This document shows positions 33,787-42,080 of a DNA stretch of 64,000 nucleotides, one piece after another; positions within the stretch are counted from its first letter, which is position 1; each line of letters starts with the position of its first letter. The notes under the pieces were generated by a model that worked only from the letters and a program-made list of their open reading frames with translations, did not search any database and had not been told where the DNA came from. The translations under genes and the position numbers were made by a program. Source of the DNA: CAIKMD01 sp035605975 (lineage in GTDB: Bacteria > Pseudomonadota > Alphaproteobacteria > ATCC43930 > CGMCC-115725); assembly GCA_035605975.1 (NCBI GenBank), contig DATNGG010000089.1:27352-91351 (forward strand), written 5' to 3'.

Positions 33787-34962
33787 TCACGTCGCCGGTG
33801 CGGCGACCGTCTCGTTCGCTTGCGGCACGCGCTCGCGGAAATGGGGCAGCACCTCTTCGGCGATCGCCTCCATATTCGCGCGCGTCATGTCGCGCGGCAG
33901 CGTGCCGAATTGCGTCTTGGTGAGGCTGGTGCCGAAGCCGGCGAGGTCCTGGTATTCGGCGAGGCGCTCGCGCACCGTTGCGGGCGAGCCGACGATGACG
34001 ACGCCGAGGCGCACGAGGTCTTCGGCGGTCTGTATCTTGCCATGCGCCTGGACCTTGGCCGCCGCGACGCGCTTCATCGAATCGATGCTCGAATAGCCGG
34101 GAGGCAGCAGCATCTCGATCGGCATGCTGAGGAAGCGATTGGCGAGCGCTTCGAGATGAGGCTTTGCCTCCTTCATCGCCTTGGCGTCGGTCTCGGCGAC
34201 ATAGATCGAGTTCGACCAGGCAAGTTGATCGGGCGTCGCGGTGTAGCCGTTCTTTTCCGCCTCGTCGCGATAGGCCTGGAAGAAGCGCGCGACCACGGCG
34301 ATCGGCGAGAGGGTCTGGCAATAGGTGTAGCGCATCTTCGCCGCCCATTGGATCGTCGTCGTCGAGCCCTGCGACGGAATCCAAATCGGCGGATGCGGGT
34401 TCTGATAGGGGCGCGGCCAAGGATTGACGTAATTGATCTCGAAGTGGCGGCCCGCGTAGCGGAAGGGGCCAGGCTCGGTCCAGGCCTTGATGATGAGCTC
34501 ATGCGCCTCATCGAAGCGCGCTTGGCTGAGGGTCGGGTTGATGCCCATCGAATGATATTCGGCGCCGATACCGCGCACGAAGCCGGCGATGAAGCGCCCA
34601 TGCGTCAGATTATCGAGGATCGCGTATTCCTCGGCCACGGCCAGGGGGTTGTGCAGCAGCGGCAAAGCACGGCCGAGGATCGCGAGCTTGGCGCGCTTGA
34701 CCGAGCGCGCCAGCGCACCGGCCAGAACGCCGGGCGTCGGCATCAGCCCATAGGCGTTCTGGTGATGCTCGTTGAGGACGACGCCGTCGAAGCCGAGCTT
34801 GTCCGCATATTCGAGCTCGTCGAGATAGCGGTGATAGAGCTCGGCGCCTTTCTTCGGGTCGTACTGGCTGTTGGAGAAGGTGACCCATGCCGTGCCGTGC
34901 CGGCCGAGCGCGTCGAGATCGACATCGGCGTAAGGCATCAGATGAAAATTGAAAATCTTCAT
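33787..34962 (-). CDS. luciferase-like (LLM) flavin-dependent monooxygenase, copy 2
   Basis: 391 residues. MKIFNFHLMPYADVDLDAL at the start, LNEHHQNAYGLMPTP, EYAILDNLTHGRFIAGFVRG and WPRPYQNPHPPIWIPS are LLM landmarks shared with copies 3 and 4. GGAGG-like AGGAGAAGG precedes the ATG. It is the last gene of a reverse operon (hydrolase 38497, LLM 37724, M20 36510, this gene) with gaps of 30 bases or less. It needs reduced flavin from elsewhere. Substrate unknown. Confidence 0.87.
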   Translation of the reverse strand: MKIFNFHLMPYADVDLDALGRHGTAWVTFSNSQYDPKKGAELYHRYLDELEYADKLGFDGVVLNEHHQNAYGLMPTPGVLAGALARSVKRAKLAILGRALPLLHNPLAVAEEYAILDNLTHGRFIAGFVRGIGAEYHSMGINPTLSQARFDEAHELIIKAWTEPGPFRYAGRHFEINYVNPWPRPYQNPHPPIWIPSQGSTTTIQWAAKMRYTYCQTLSPIAVVARFFQAYRDEAEKNGYTATPDQLAWSNSIYVAETDAKAMKEAKPHLEALANRFLSMPIEMLLPPGYSSIDSMKRVAAAKVQAHGKIQTAEDLVRLGVVIVGSPATVRERLAEYQDLAGFGTSLTKTQFGTLPRDMTRANMEAIAEEVLPHFRERVPQANETVAAPAT

Positions 34963-34992
34963 GGGGCCCTCCTTCTCCTCGAGCCCGCCGCG

Positions 34993-36510
34993 CTAGGGTT
35001 GATAGCGCGGCGTCTTGTGCAGATAGAACTTGCTCATCGCCGGGCGGTATTGCGCCATCAGCGCCTTGTTGAGATCGGTATCCGGCTTGGCGCCGTCCGG
35101 AACCAGCGAGAAATAAGGCGTCGCCTTGGTTTCCTGCTCGAACTCCGCATGCGCCGCCTTCAGCACATCGGGCGAGGTCAGGAAATCGAGCACCGAGCCG
35201 GCGAGCGCCTTGGCGCCGGCGACCTCGCCCTTATGCGCGATGCTGCTGGTCGGCGTCACCGCCGCCACCCAATTGTGATAGGGGATGCCGGGAACGCTGG
35301 CGGGGAAGCCATAGACCACCGCCGGCACATTCCACGATATATCGCCGCTATCGTTCGAGGAGAAGCTTTGCGGACGCTGTCCGTCCGTCCGAAGCTTCGT
35401 CGACAGGCCGACGACCGGCTTGCCCTCCGCCTTCTGGAAATCGCGGGCGAATTTCTCTTCCGCGTCGTTCCATTTCGGCAGTCCGACCTCCTCGATGTTC
35501 TTTTGCACCACCTGCGACAGCGCCTTGTTGGAAAGCGCCGGCCAGGCCGAGGCTTGATAGATCACGTCATGCGTCGTGCCGGTCATGAGATCGGCGCCCT
35601 TGGCGATGTTGAGCAGCTTGTCATAGGTCGCCTTGGCGGCGGGCATGTTGGCGTCGCGCACGAAGTACCAGATCTTGGCGAAATCCGGGATCACGTTTGG
35701 TTGGATGCCGCCATTCATGATCGAGCGGTGGATGCGATAGGTCGGCTTCATCTGCTGACGCAGGAAGGCGACGCCGTTATCCATCAGCTCGATCGCATCG
35801 AGCGCGTTCTTGCCGTCCCACGGATCGACGGCGGCATGCGAGGTCTTTCCGTGGAAGGCGAATTGCACGCCGATCGCGGCATAGTTCTGCAGGCCCCAGC
35901 CGGTGTTGAAATTGTCGCCGATATGGAGATAGATCGCGGCGTCGACATCCTTGAAATAGCCGGCTCGGACGATGAAAGGCCGGCTGGCGATCTCTTCTTC
36001 GGCGGGGCCGAAATTGACGGCGATCGTGCCGGGCAGGTGATACTTCTCCATCACTTGCTTCACCGCGAAGGCCGCAGCGGTGGCGACGCCGCCATGGGTG
36101 TTGTGGCCTTCCATATGGCCGGGGGCGCCCGGCACCATCGGCTTGTGGTCGAATTCCATCGGCGTCTGGTTGCCGCCGGGCAGCGCGTCGATCTCGCTCT
36201 CGATCACGATATAGGGATGGCCCGAGCCGTAAGTGGCCCAGAAATCCGTCGGCATGCCGGCGCCGCCCAGCTCGACCTTGAAGCCAGCCGCTTCCATCAC
36301 CTCTTTCAAGAGCTTGGTGCTCTCGAATTCCTGCATGCCCATTTCGCCGAAGTAGTAGATCGAATCGCCGATATCCCAGATCGCCTGCGCGTTCTTGTCG
36401 ACGATCGCGTTGGCGTCTTTTTTCTGCTGATCGGTCGCCGCGCGCGCGATGACCGGTGCGAAGACGAGCAACGCCGCGAGCGCCGCGCCGCCAAGCAAAT
36501 TCCGTTTCAT
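34993..36510 (-). CDS. exported M20-family amidohydrolase (AbgB-like)
   Basis: 505 residues. Signal peptide MKRNLLGGAALAALLVFAPV ending ARA-ATDQ. M20 metal-ligand segments: IESEIDALPGG (Asp), GHMEGHNTHGGVAT (His), FGPAEEEIASRP (Glu pair), and HNWVAAV near the end. The closest described relatives are p-aminobenzoyl-glutamate hydrolase subunit AbgB and similar amidohydrolases, which cleave N-acyl amino acids in the cytoplasm; a leader peptide is unusual. It sits between two LLM genes with 23- and 30-base gaps, so it may release the aromatic part of an amide conjugate in the periplasm before uptake. This is inference. Confidence 0.83.
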   Translation of the reverse strand: MKRNLLGGAALAALLVFAPVIARAATDQQKKDANAIVDKNAQAIWDIGDSIYYFGEMGMQEFESTKLLKEVMEAAGFKVELGGAGMPTDFWATYGSGHPYIVIESEIDALPGGNQTPMEFDHKPMVPGAPGHMEGHNTHGGVATAAAFAVKQVMEKYHLPGTIAVNFGPAEEEIASRPFIVRAGYFKDVDAAIYLHIGDNFNTGWGLQNYAAIGVQFAFHGKTSHAAVDPWDGKNALDAIELMDNGVAFLRQQMKPTYRIHRSIMNGGIQPNVIPDFAKIWYFVRDANMPAAKATYDKLLNIAKGADLMTGTTHDVIYQASAWPALSNKALSQVVQKNIEEVGLPKWNDAEEKFARDFQKAEGKPVVGLSTKLRTDGQRPQSFSSNDSGDISWNVPAVVYGFPASVPGIPYHNWVAAVTPTSSIAHKGEVAGAKALAGSVLDFLTSPDVLKAAHAEFEQETKATPYFSLVPDGAKPDTDLNKALMAQYRPAMSKFYLHKTPRYQP

Positions 36511-36533
36511 GCTTTCACTCCCCCTCTTGTGAC

Positions 36534-37724
36534 TTACTCCGCAGCCGCGACATCGCGTCCCGAGCGTGCGTCGTCTGGAAATTCCTCCTGGAGCCGCGGA
36601 TAGACGTCGCGCGCAAAGGCTCGGATGCCAGCGACCGTCTCCTCGTGATCGAGAAAGCCGGCTTGGCCCATCAGCAGAAGATTACCGAAGCCGCCGACAT
36701 GGTGATAGAACTTCTTGATCTGCTCGAAGACCCGGTCGGGCGTGCCGCAGAACATCGTGCCATTGGCGAGCGCCGCATCGACCGAAGCATTGCCGCCGAA
36801 ATTGCCGAAGCCGCCGCCGGCCGCGTCGCCGAGCATCATCTGCACATTGGCGGCGACCGGGCTGTAGCCGGGCGGGTTGCGGAACCAGGGCGAGACCTTG
36901 TTGGCGGTGATGTACCAGAGGAGCTTCTCCGCCCCGGCGCGGGCTTTGGCCTCGCTATCGGCGACATAGACCATCGCCGCATAGGCGAGGCGGTTGACTG
37001 GCACCTCGCCGGCCCGGCCGGCCTCGCGCCAGCCCTTACGATAGGAATCGTAAATCCCCGGCGTGCCTTTGAAGCCGGTGAGGAAGGTCGCCTGGATATA
37101 GCCATGCGCGCCGACCTGCGCTGCGCCGCTGGCGCTGGTGGTCGAGACCCAGATCGGCGGGTGCGGGCTCTGATAGGGGCGCGGCCAGATATTGATGTTG
37201 CGGTGATGGAAGAAGCGGCCTTCGAAGCTCGTCGGCCCGTCATTGCTCGTCCAGGCCTGCACGATCATGTCGAGCGCTTCCCAATGGCGCTCGTTCATGC
37301 GCACCGGATTGCTGTTGGCCGGCAGAATCTCGGTCGGCACGCCGCGCACGAAGCCCGCTTCGAGCCGGCCCTTGGAAAGCACGTCGATCAGCGCCATCTC
37401 CTCGGCGATACGCAGCGGCTGGCGGCGATTGGCGATGGGATTGCCGAGGATCAGGAGGCGCGCCTTGTGAGTCAAGCGCGCGAGCGCCGCCAGCACCAAA
37501 GGCGCCGCCGGGTCGACGCAGGTCGCGGTCTGGTGGTGCTCGTTGAGCATGATGTTGACGCCCTCTTCCTCGGCGATCTGCCATTCCTCGAGGAAGCGGT
37601 CGTAGAGCGCGGCGCCTTTCTTCGGATCATAGAGCCGGTTCGGCAAGGTGACGCGGATCGAGGGATAGTCCTCGGCCGGCGGCAGGAAGGGATAGGCGTT
37701 CTCGCTGAAATGCCAGGCGCGCAT
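36534..37724 (-). CDS. luciferase-like (LLM) flavin-dependent monooxygenase, copy 3
   Basis: 396 residues from ATG 37724 (MRAWHFSENAYPFLPP, the normal family beginning). A GTG at 37733 overlapping the hydrolase stop as GTGA is an alternative. Landmarks: MLNEHHQTATCVDPA, EMALIDVLSKGRLEAGFVRG, WPRPYQSPHPPIWVST, FCGTPDRVFEQIKKF. Same subgroup as copies 2 and 4. Coupling to the alpha/beta hydrolase just upstream suggests that the hydrolase acts on the oxygenation product or prepares the substrate. Confidence 0.86.
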   Translation of the reverse strand: MRAWHFSENAYPFLPPAEDYPSIRVTLPNRLYDPKKGAALYDRFLEEWQIAEEEGVNIMLNEHHQTATCVDPAAPLVLAALARLTHKARLLILGNPIANRRQPLRIAEEMALIDVLSKGRLEAGFVRGVPTEILPANSNPVRMNERHWEALDMIVQAWTSNDGPTSFEGRFFHHRNINIWPRPYQSPHPPIWVSTTSASGAAQVGAHGYIQATFLTGFKGTPGIYDSYRKGWREAGRAGEVPVNRLAYAAMVYVADSEAKARAGAEKLLWYITANKVSPWFRNPPGYSPVAANVQMMLGDAAGGGFGNFGGNASVDAALANGTMFCGTPDRVFEQIKKFYHHVGGFGNLLLMGQAGFLDHEETVAGIRAFARDVYPRLQEEFPDDARSGRDVAAAE

Positions 37725-37729
37725 CGCGA

Positions 37730-38497
37730 TCACACTCCCTCGTTAAAGAAGGCGACGATTTTTTGAACGAACGCCTCGGGCTGCTCGAGCTGCGGCAAAT
37801 GGCCGGCCGCTTCGATGGTCTCGATCCGCGCCTGCGGCACGAGCTTCGCATAGCGCGCGAGATATTCGGCCGAGACCAGCCCGTCGCTCGCGCCGCGCAT
37901 CATCAGCACCGGCATGGTCAGCCGATGCAACCGATGCGCGAGCTTGGGATTGTGCATATAGGGTTCCCAGACGAGGAGCGCCAAGCTCTCATTGTTGCGC
38001 GCCATGATGCGCAGCTGCTCGGGCGAGAGCTTTGCCAAATCGATCTTCGCCTTGGCGGGATCGTGAAAGCGCAGCCGCGCCATCTCCTCCTGCGGCAGGG
38101 CGAAAATGTCCGGAATGTCGAGCTGGTCGCGCCGGCCGGTCTTGACGCCTTCGGGCCCGACCAGGACCAGCTTCTCGATCCGGTCGGGTGTTTTGGTCGC
38201 GAGCTCCGCCGCGATCCAGCCGCCGATCGAGCAGCCGATCATCTTGACGCGCCGCAAGCCGAGCCGGTCCATCAACTCGAGATGGACATGGGCGATGTCG
38301 TCGATCGAGTCCATCCAATCGGGGAGGCTCGAATGGCCGAAGCCCGGATGGGACGGTGCGATCACGCGATAGCGCCGCGCCAGCATCGCAACGAACGCGT
38401 CCTCGGGCTCGAAGCCGCCGCCGCTATGAAGAAACAGCAGCGGCGGTCCGTCGCCCGCCTCGTGCAACTCGAGCTCGATCTCGCCCAGCCTCAGCAT
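37730..38497 (-). CDS. alpha/beta hydrolase, copy 1 (paired with LLM copy 3)
   Basis: 255 residues from ATG 38497. Nucleophile elbow IGCSIGGW with Ser90, oxyanion segment FLHSGGGFEPED, acid in MRGASDGLVS and His in EAAGHLPQLEQP. It resembles meta-cleavage-product hydrolases and RutD-like enzymes. An in-frame GTG at 38509 is another possible start; the longer frame to 38722 overlaps the vWA gene and has no resemblance. It is first in the reverse operon with LLM, M20 and LLM. Confidence 0.82.
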   Translation of the reverse strand: MLRLGEIELELHEAGDGPPLLFLHSGGGFEPEDAFVAMLARRYRVIAPSHPGFGHSSLPDWMDSIDDIAHVHLELMDRLGLRRVKMIGCSIGGWIAAELATKTPDRIEKLVLVGPEGVKTGRRDQLDIPDIFALPQEEMARLRFHDPAKAKIDLAKLSPEQLRIMARNNESLALLVWEPYMHNPKLAHRLHRLTMPVLMMRGASDGLVSAEYLARYAKLVPQARIETIEAAGHLPQLEQPEAFVQKIVAFFNEGV

Positions 38498-38564
38498 CTC
38501 TCGTTTCACGGCGATTGCCCCCGTACTCGTGCGCAGCGACGGCGTGGGAATGTTGCCTCTTGCT

Positions 38565-38593
38565 ACTATTTCATTGCCGGGGAGGGGAGGCAA
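38565..38593 (-). promoter_or_regulatory. possible promoter of the hydrolase-LLM-M20-LLM operon
   Basis: Reverse-strand TTGCCT (38588-38593), 17-base spacer, AATAGT (38565-38570). It lies partly in the 3' end of the vWA gene, about 70 bases before the hydrolase start. A match by eye, 4 of 6 at the -10. Confidence 0.33.
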
Positions 38594-39302
38594 GGATGGT
38601 GGCCATGCGCGCGGCCGCGGCCTGCCCGGCGATTTCGGTAACCAGCTTGTTGAGGATCGCATCGGCGAAATTGTCGTAGCTGTCGATGCCGATGACGAAG
38701 GAGCCCGGGCCGCCGATGACATTTGTGCGGTAATAGGCGACGAGGTCCGGCTCGATCCAGGCGATGGGCAGGCCGTTGATGACGATGCCGGCGCGCACCG
38801 CCTCGTCGCGCGCCGCGGCGGCGGGGCGGCCGCGATTGTTCGAGCCGTCGCCCGAGATGTCGATCACGCGCCGCGCCGCGCGATAGGGGCTCGCCGCCAG
38901 GAGAGCGACGCCGTTATCGATAGCGCCGCTCAAAGAGGTGCCGCCGCCGAAAAGCTGGCGCGGCGCCGCATCGATGGCGGCGGCGAGGGTCTCGGCCGAA
39001 GCCGGGTCCGATACGCGCGTCCAGCCGACGACCTCGACATGAAGGCTCGGCCCGGTCCATTGCACCATCGCCACCGTGATGGCGCGCCGCGTGCCAGCTT
39101 CGATCGCCTGAACCACGCGCGGATTGCGGAACGCCGCGGCATAGCCGTGCTTTTGCAGCTCGAAGCGCTCGGTATCGACGCTGCCCGAGGCGTCGACCGC
39201 AAGGACGAGAGCGAGATCGACGGGCTCGCCGGCCGGCTGCGCCCGCGCCGCGCCGCCGCTCGCGACGAGCAGCAGCGCGACAACGAGCGCGAGCCGGCGC
39301 AT
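38571..39302 (-). CDS. DUF1194 von Willebrand factor A-like protein, exported
   Basis: 243 residues. Signal peptide (MRRLALVVALLLVASGGAA, cleavage near ARA-QPAG). The MIDAS motif DASGS (Asp37, Ser39, Ser41) with later GGGTSLSGAI (Thr) and DISGDGSNN (Asp) mark a metal-binding vWA domain of DUF1194 type, thought to bind proteins in the periplasm. The start overlaps the pepN stop by one base (TGATG), so the two are cotranscribed. It is unrelated in theme to the catabolic genes around it. Confidence 0.85.
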   Translation of the reverse strand: MRRLALVVALLLVASGGAARAQPAGEPVDLALVLAVDASGSVDTERFELQKHGYAAAFRNPRVVQAIEAGTRRAITVAMVQWTGPSLHVEVVGWTRVSDPASAETLAAAIDAAPRQLFGGGTSLSGAIDNGVALLAASPYRAARRVIDISGDGSNNRGRPAAAARDEAVRAGIVINGLPIAWIEPDLVAYYRTNVIGGPGSFVIGIDSYDNFADAILNKLVTEIAGQAAAARMATILASPPRQ

Positions 39303-41959
39303 CAGCCGAGACTCTTCGTCACCATCTCATAAGTGTTCTTGCTGAGATTGGGTATCGCCAGCACGCGCTCAAGCTCGCGCTTCATCAGCTCCTGGCGGGC
39401 GCGATCCTGCCGCCGCCATTGTCCCAGCGGCTGAACGAGGCGCGAGGCCATCAGCGGATTGAGCGGATCGAGCGTCGCCACCTGATCGGCGAGAAAGGCA
39501 TAGCCGGCGCCGCTCGCATCGTGGAAGCGCAGCGGATTTCCTTGCGTGAAAGCGCCGACCAGCGCGCGTATGCGGTTGGGATTCTTGATGGTGAAGGCCG
39601 GGTGATGGGTCAGCTCCTTGACGCGCGCGAGCGTGCCGGGAAGGGAGGACATCGCCTGGAGGCTGAACCATTTGTCGACGACGAGATCGTCGTCCTTCCA
39701 AGTCTCGTAGAAGCTTTGAAGCGCCGCCAGCCGCGCCGGATTGTCGATTTCCGACAGGACGGCGAGCGCCGCCAGCACATCGGTCATGTTGGCGCCGGTG
39801 TCGAACTGCGCCTTGGCGCGCGCGACGCCGGCCTCGCCTTGGGCGGCGGCGAGATAAGCCAGCGCCACATTGCGCAAGGCGCGCCGACCGATCGAGCGGC
39901 CGTCGCTCTGATAGGGGCCGGGATCGGCCAGGCGATCGTAAGTCGCGGCGAACTCCGCGCCGAGCGCCTTGCCGATTGCGGTGCGGGCGAAGTCGCGCGC
40001 GGCATGGATCGCGTCGACATCGACCACCGCCATCTGATCGCCGAGAAAGGATTCCGACGGCAGCGCCATGGCCTCGGCGGCGAAAGCAGGATCGCGATCG
40101 GCATCGGCGAGGACGCGGCGCTTCTCCTCGATGAGGTCGGGATCGAGCGACAGGCTGTTGCCGGCGCGCTGCGCGGCGGCAAGGCCGAGCAGCAGCTCGG
40201 TTGCGACTTGCTGCGCCGCTTCCCAGCGCGCGAAGGGATCGGTGTCGTGGAGCGCGAGGAATTTCTGCCGCGCGAGCGGCACGCCCTTGATGCGCACCGG
40301 CGCCGAGAAGCCGCGCAGCAGCGAGGGAACGGGCGGAGCATCGACACCGGCGAAACGGAAGCTCTGCCGCGCCTCGCGCAGCACGAGGAGACGGGTGCCG
40401 CGTTTTGCCTCGGCCTCGCCGTCGAGCCGCGTCGGCAACTCCGCGCCGTCGGGCCCGATCAGGCCCATCGCCAGCGGTACGACGAGCGGCTCCTTCTCCG
40501 CCTGGCCGGGCGTCGGCGGCGTCGTTTGCGCGATCGTCAACTCATAGGTCTTGCTCGATGCATCGTAGCGGTCTTCGATCGTCAGCGCGGGCGTGCCGGC
40601 CTGCTTGTACCAGCGCAGGAAATGCGAGAGATCGGCGCCATTGGCATCGGCCATGGCCGCGACGAAATCCTCGATCGTCACCGCCTGCCCATCATGGCGC
40701 TTGAAATAGAGATCCATGCCCTTGCGGAAACCCGCTTTGCCGAACTGGGTCTCGATCATGCGCACGATCTCGGCGCCTTTGTTGTAGACGGTCGCTGTAT
40801 AGAAATTGTCGATCTCGAGATATTGCGCGGGCTGCACCGGATGGGCGAGGGGCCCGGCATCCTCGGGGAATTGCGCGGCGCGCAAGCGGCGCACATCGGC
40901 GATGCGCTTCACCGCGCGGCTGCCCATGTCGGAGGAGAATTCCTGGTCGCGATAGACCGTCAGCCCTTCTTTCAGCGAGAGCTGGAACCAGTCGCGGCAG
41001 GTGACGCGATCACCGGTCCAATTGTGGAAATATTCGTGGCCGATCACCGATTCGATGCCTTGGAAATCGACATCGGTTGCGGTTTCGGGCTTGGCCAGCA
41101 CGTATTTCGTGTTGAAGACGTTGAGGCCTTTGTTCTCCATCGCGCCCATGTTGAAGTCGCTGACCGCGACGATGTTGAACACATCGAGATCATAGGCGAG
41201 GCCGAATTTCTCTTCGTCCCATTGCATCGCGTGCTTCAGCGATTCCATCGCATGGGCGCATTTGTCCTCATCGCCCTTGCGCACCCAGATCGCGAGCGGC
41301 ACGGTCTTGCCCGCGCTGGTCTTGAAGCTGTCGCGGAACGGCACGAGATCGCCGGCGACGAGGGCAAAGAGATAGGAGGGCTTGGGGAAGGGATCGACCC
41401 ATTTCGCCCAATGCCGGCCGCCGCTGCTCTCGCCGCGATCGACCGGATTGCCGTTCGAGAGCAGCACGGGATAGCGCGCCTTGTCGGCGAGGATGGTCGT
41501 CGTGAAGCGCGCCATCATGTCGGGGCGATCGATGAAATAGGTGATGCGGCGAAAGCCCTCGGGCTCGCATTGCGTGCAGAAATTGCCGCCCGATTTGTAA
41601 AGCCCCGCGAGCACGGTGTTGTTCTGCGGCTCGATGCGCGTCTCGATATCGAGGGCGAAGGCGTCCGGCACGCCGGGGATGGTGAGGCTCTCGGCGTCCC
41701 GCTGATAGCGGTTGGGGCCGAGGCTCTGCCCATCGAGGGCGAGGCTGACGAGCTCGAGCTCTTTGCCGTCGAGCTTCAAGGCGGCGTCGCGCTCCGCCGC
41801 GGCGGGATTGCGGCGGACGGCGAGCCGCGCCTTGACGCTGGTTTTCTCCTCGCCGAGCTCGAAGACGAGGTCGACCGTGTCGATGACGAAAGCAGGCGGC
41901 CGGTAATCGGCAAGGCGGATGGGCTGATGAGGGCTCAAATCGCGCGAGGCGTCAGGCAT
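39302..41959 (-). CDS. pepN: aminopeptidase N (M1 family)
   Basis: 885 residues, the usual length of proteobacterial PepN. The exopeptidase motif FNMGAMENKGLNVF and zinc motif VIGHEYFHNWTGDRV followed by SLKEGLTVYRDQEF (third ligand Glu) are intact. It removes N-terminal residues from peptides in the cytoplasm. The start at 41959 (MPDASRDLSPHQPIRLADY) fits the family; a frame extending to 42382 runs over the UbiD-type gene. It is a housekeeping gene that, with the vWA gene, splits the catabolic region. Confidence 0.95.
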   Translation of the reverse strand: MPDASRDLSPHQPIRLADYRPPAFVIDTVDLVFELGEEKTSVKARLAVRRNPAAAERDAALKLDGKELELVSLALDGQSLGPNRYQRDAESLTIPGVPDAFALDIETRIEPQNNTVLAGLYKSGGNFCTQCEPEGFRRITYFIDRPDMMARFTTTILADKARYPVLLSNGNPVDRGESSGGRHWAKWVDPFPKPSYLFALVAGDLVPFRDSFKTSAGKTVPLAIWVRKGDEDKCAHAMESLKHAMQWDEEKFGLAYDLDVFNIVAVSDFNMGAMENKGLNVFNTKYVLAKPETATDVDFQGIESVIGHEYFHNWTGDRVTCRDWFQLSLKEGLTVYRDQEFSSDMGSRAVKRIADVRRLRAAQFPEDAGPLAHPVQPAQYLEIDNFYTATVYNKGAEIVRMIETQFGKAGFRKGMDLYFKRHDGQAVTIEDFVAAMADANGADLSHFLRWYKQAGTPALTIEDRYDASSKTYELTIAQTTPPTPGQAEKEPLVVPLAMGLIGPDGAELPTRLDGEAEAKRGTRLLVLREARQSFRFAGVDAPPVPSLLRGFSAPVRIKGVPLARQKFLALHDTDPFARWEAAQQVATELLLGLAAAQRAGNSLSLDPDLIEEKRRVLADADRDPAFAAEAMALPSESFLGDQMAVVDVDAIHAARDFARTAIGKALGAEFAATYDRLADPGPYQSDGRSIGRRALRNVALAYLAAAQGEAGVARAKAQFDTGANMTDVLAALAVLSEIDNPARLAALQSFYETWKDDDLVVDKWFSLQAMSSLPGTLARVKELTHHPAFTIKNPNRIRALVGAFTQGNPLRFHDASGAGYAFLADQVATLDPLNPLMASRLVQPLGQWRRQDRARQELMKRELERVLAIPNLSKNTYEMVTKSLG

Positions 41960-42015
41960 GGGATCACCGGCAAGAGAGTGGGCAAAGGACCAGTCTAAAC
42001 CTCGGCCTCCCCGAG

Positions 42016-42044
42016 TTGAAGGCGATGCGGCGGCAGCGCATAAT
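42016..42044 (+). promoter_or_regulatory. sigma-70-type promoter for the UbiD-type operon
   Basis: TTGAAG (42016-42021), 17-base spacer, CATAAT (42039-42044). Start would be near 42051, 30 bases before the ATG at 42081. It lies in the 121-base divergent gap next to pepN. Confidence 0.5.
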
Positions 42045-42080
42045 TCGTCACAGCCCGGCCCGCCGGACAGGAAGGGAACC

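Noticed and set aside
33694..36603. A 969-codon forward open frame
   Set aside because: Antisense shadow of the LLM and M20 genes, which have clear motifs, start sites and signal peptide; the forward translation has none.
39419..41998. An 859-codon forward open frame
   Set aside because: Complementary to pepN, whose GAMEN and HEYFH motifs are intact.
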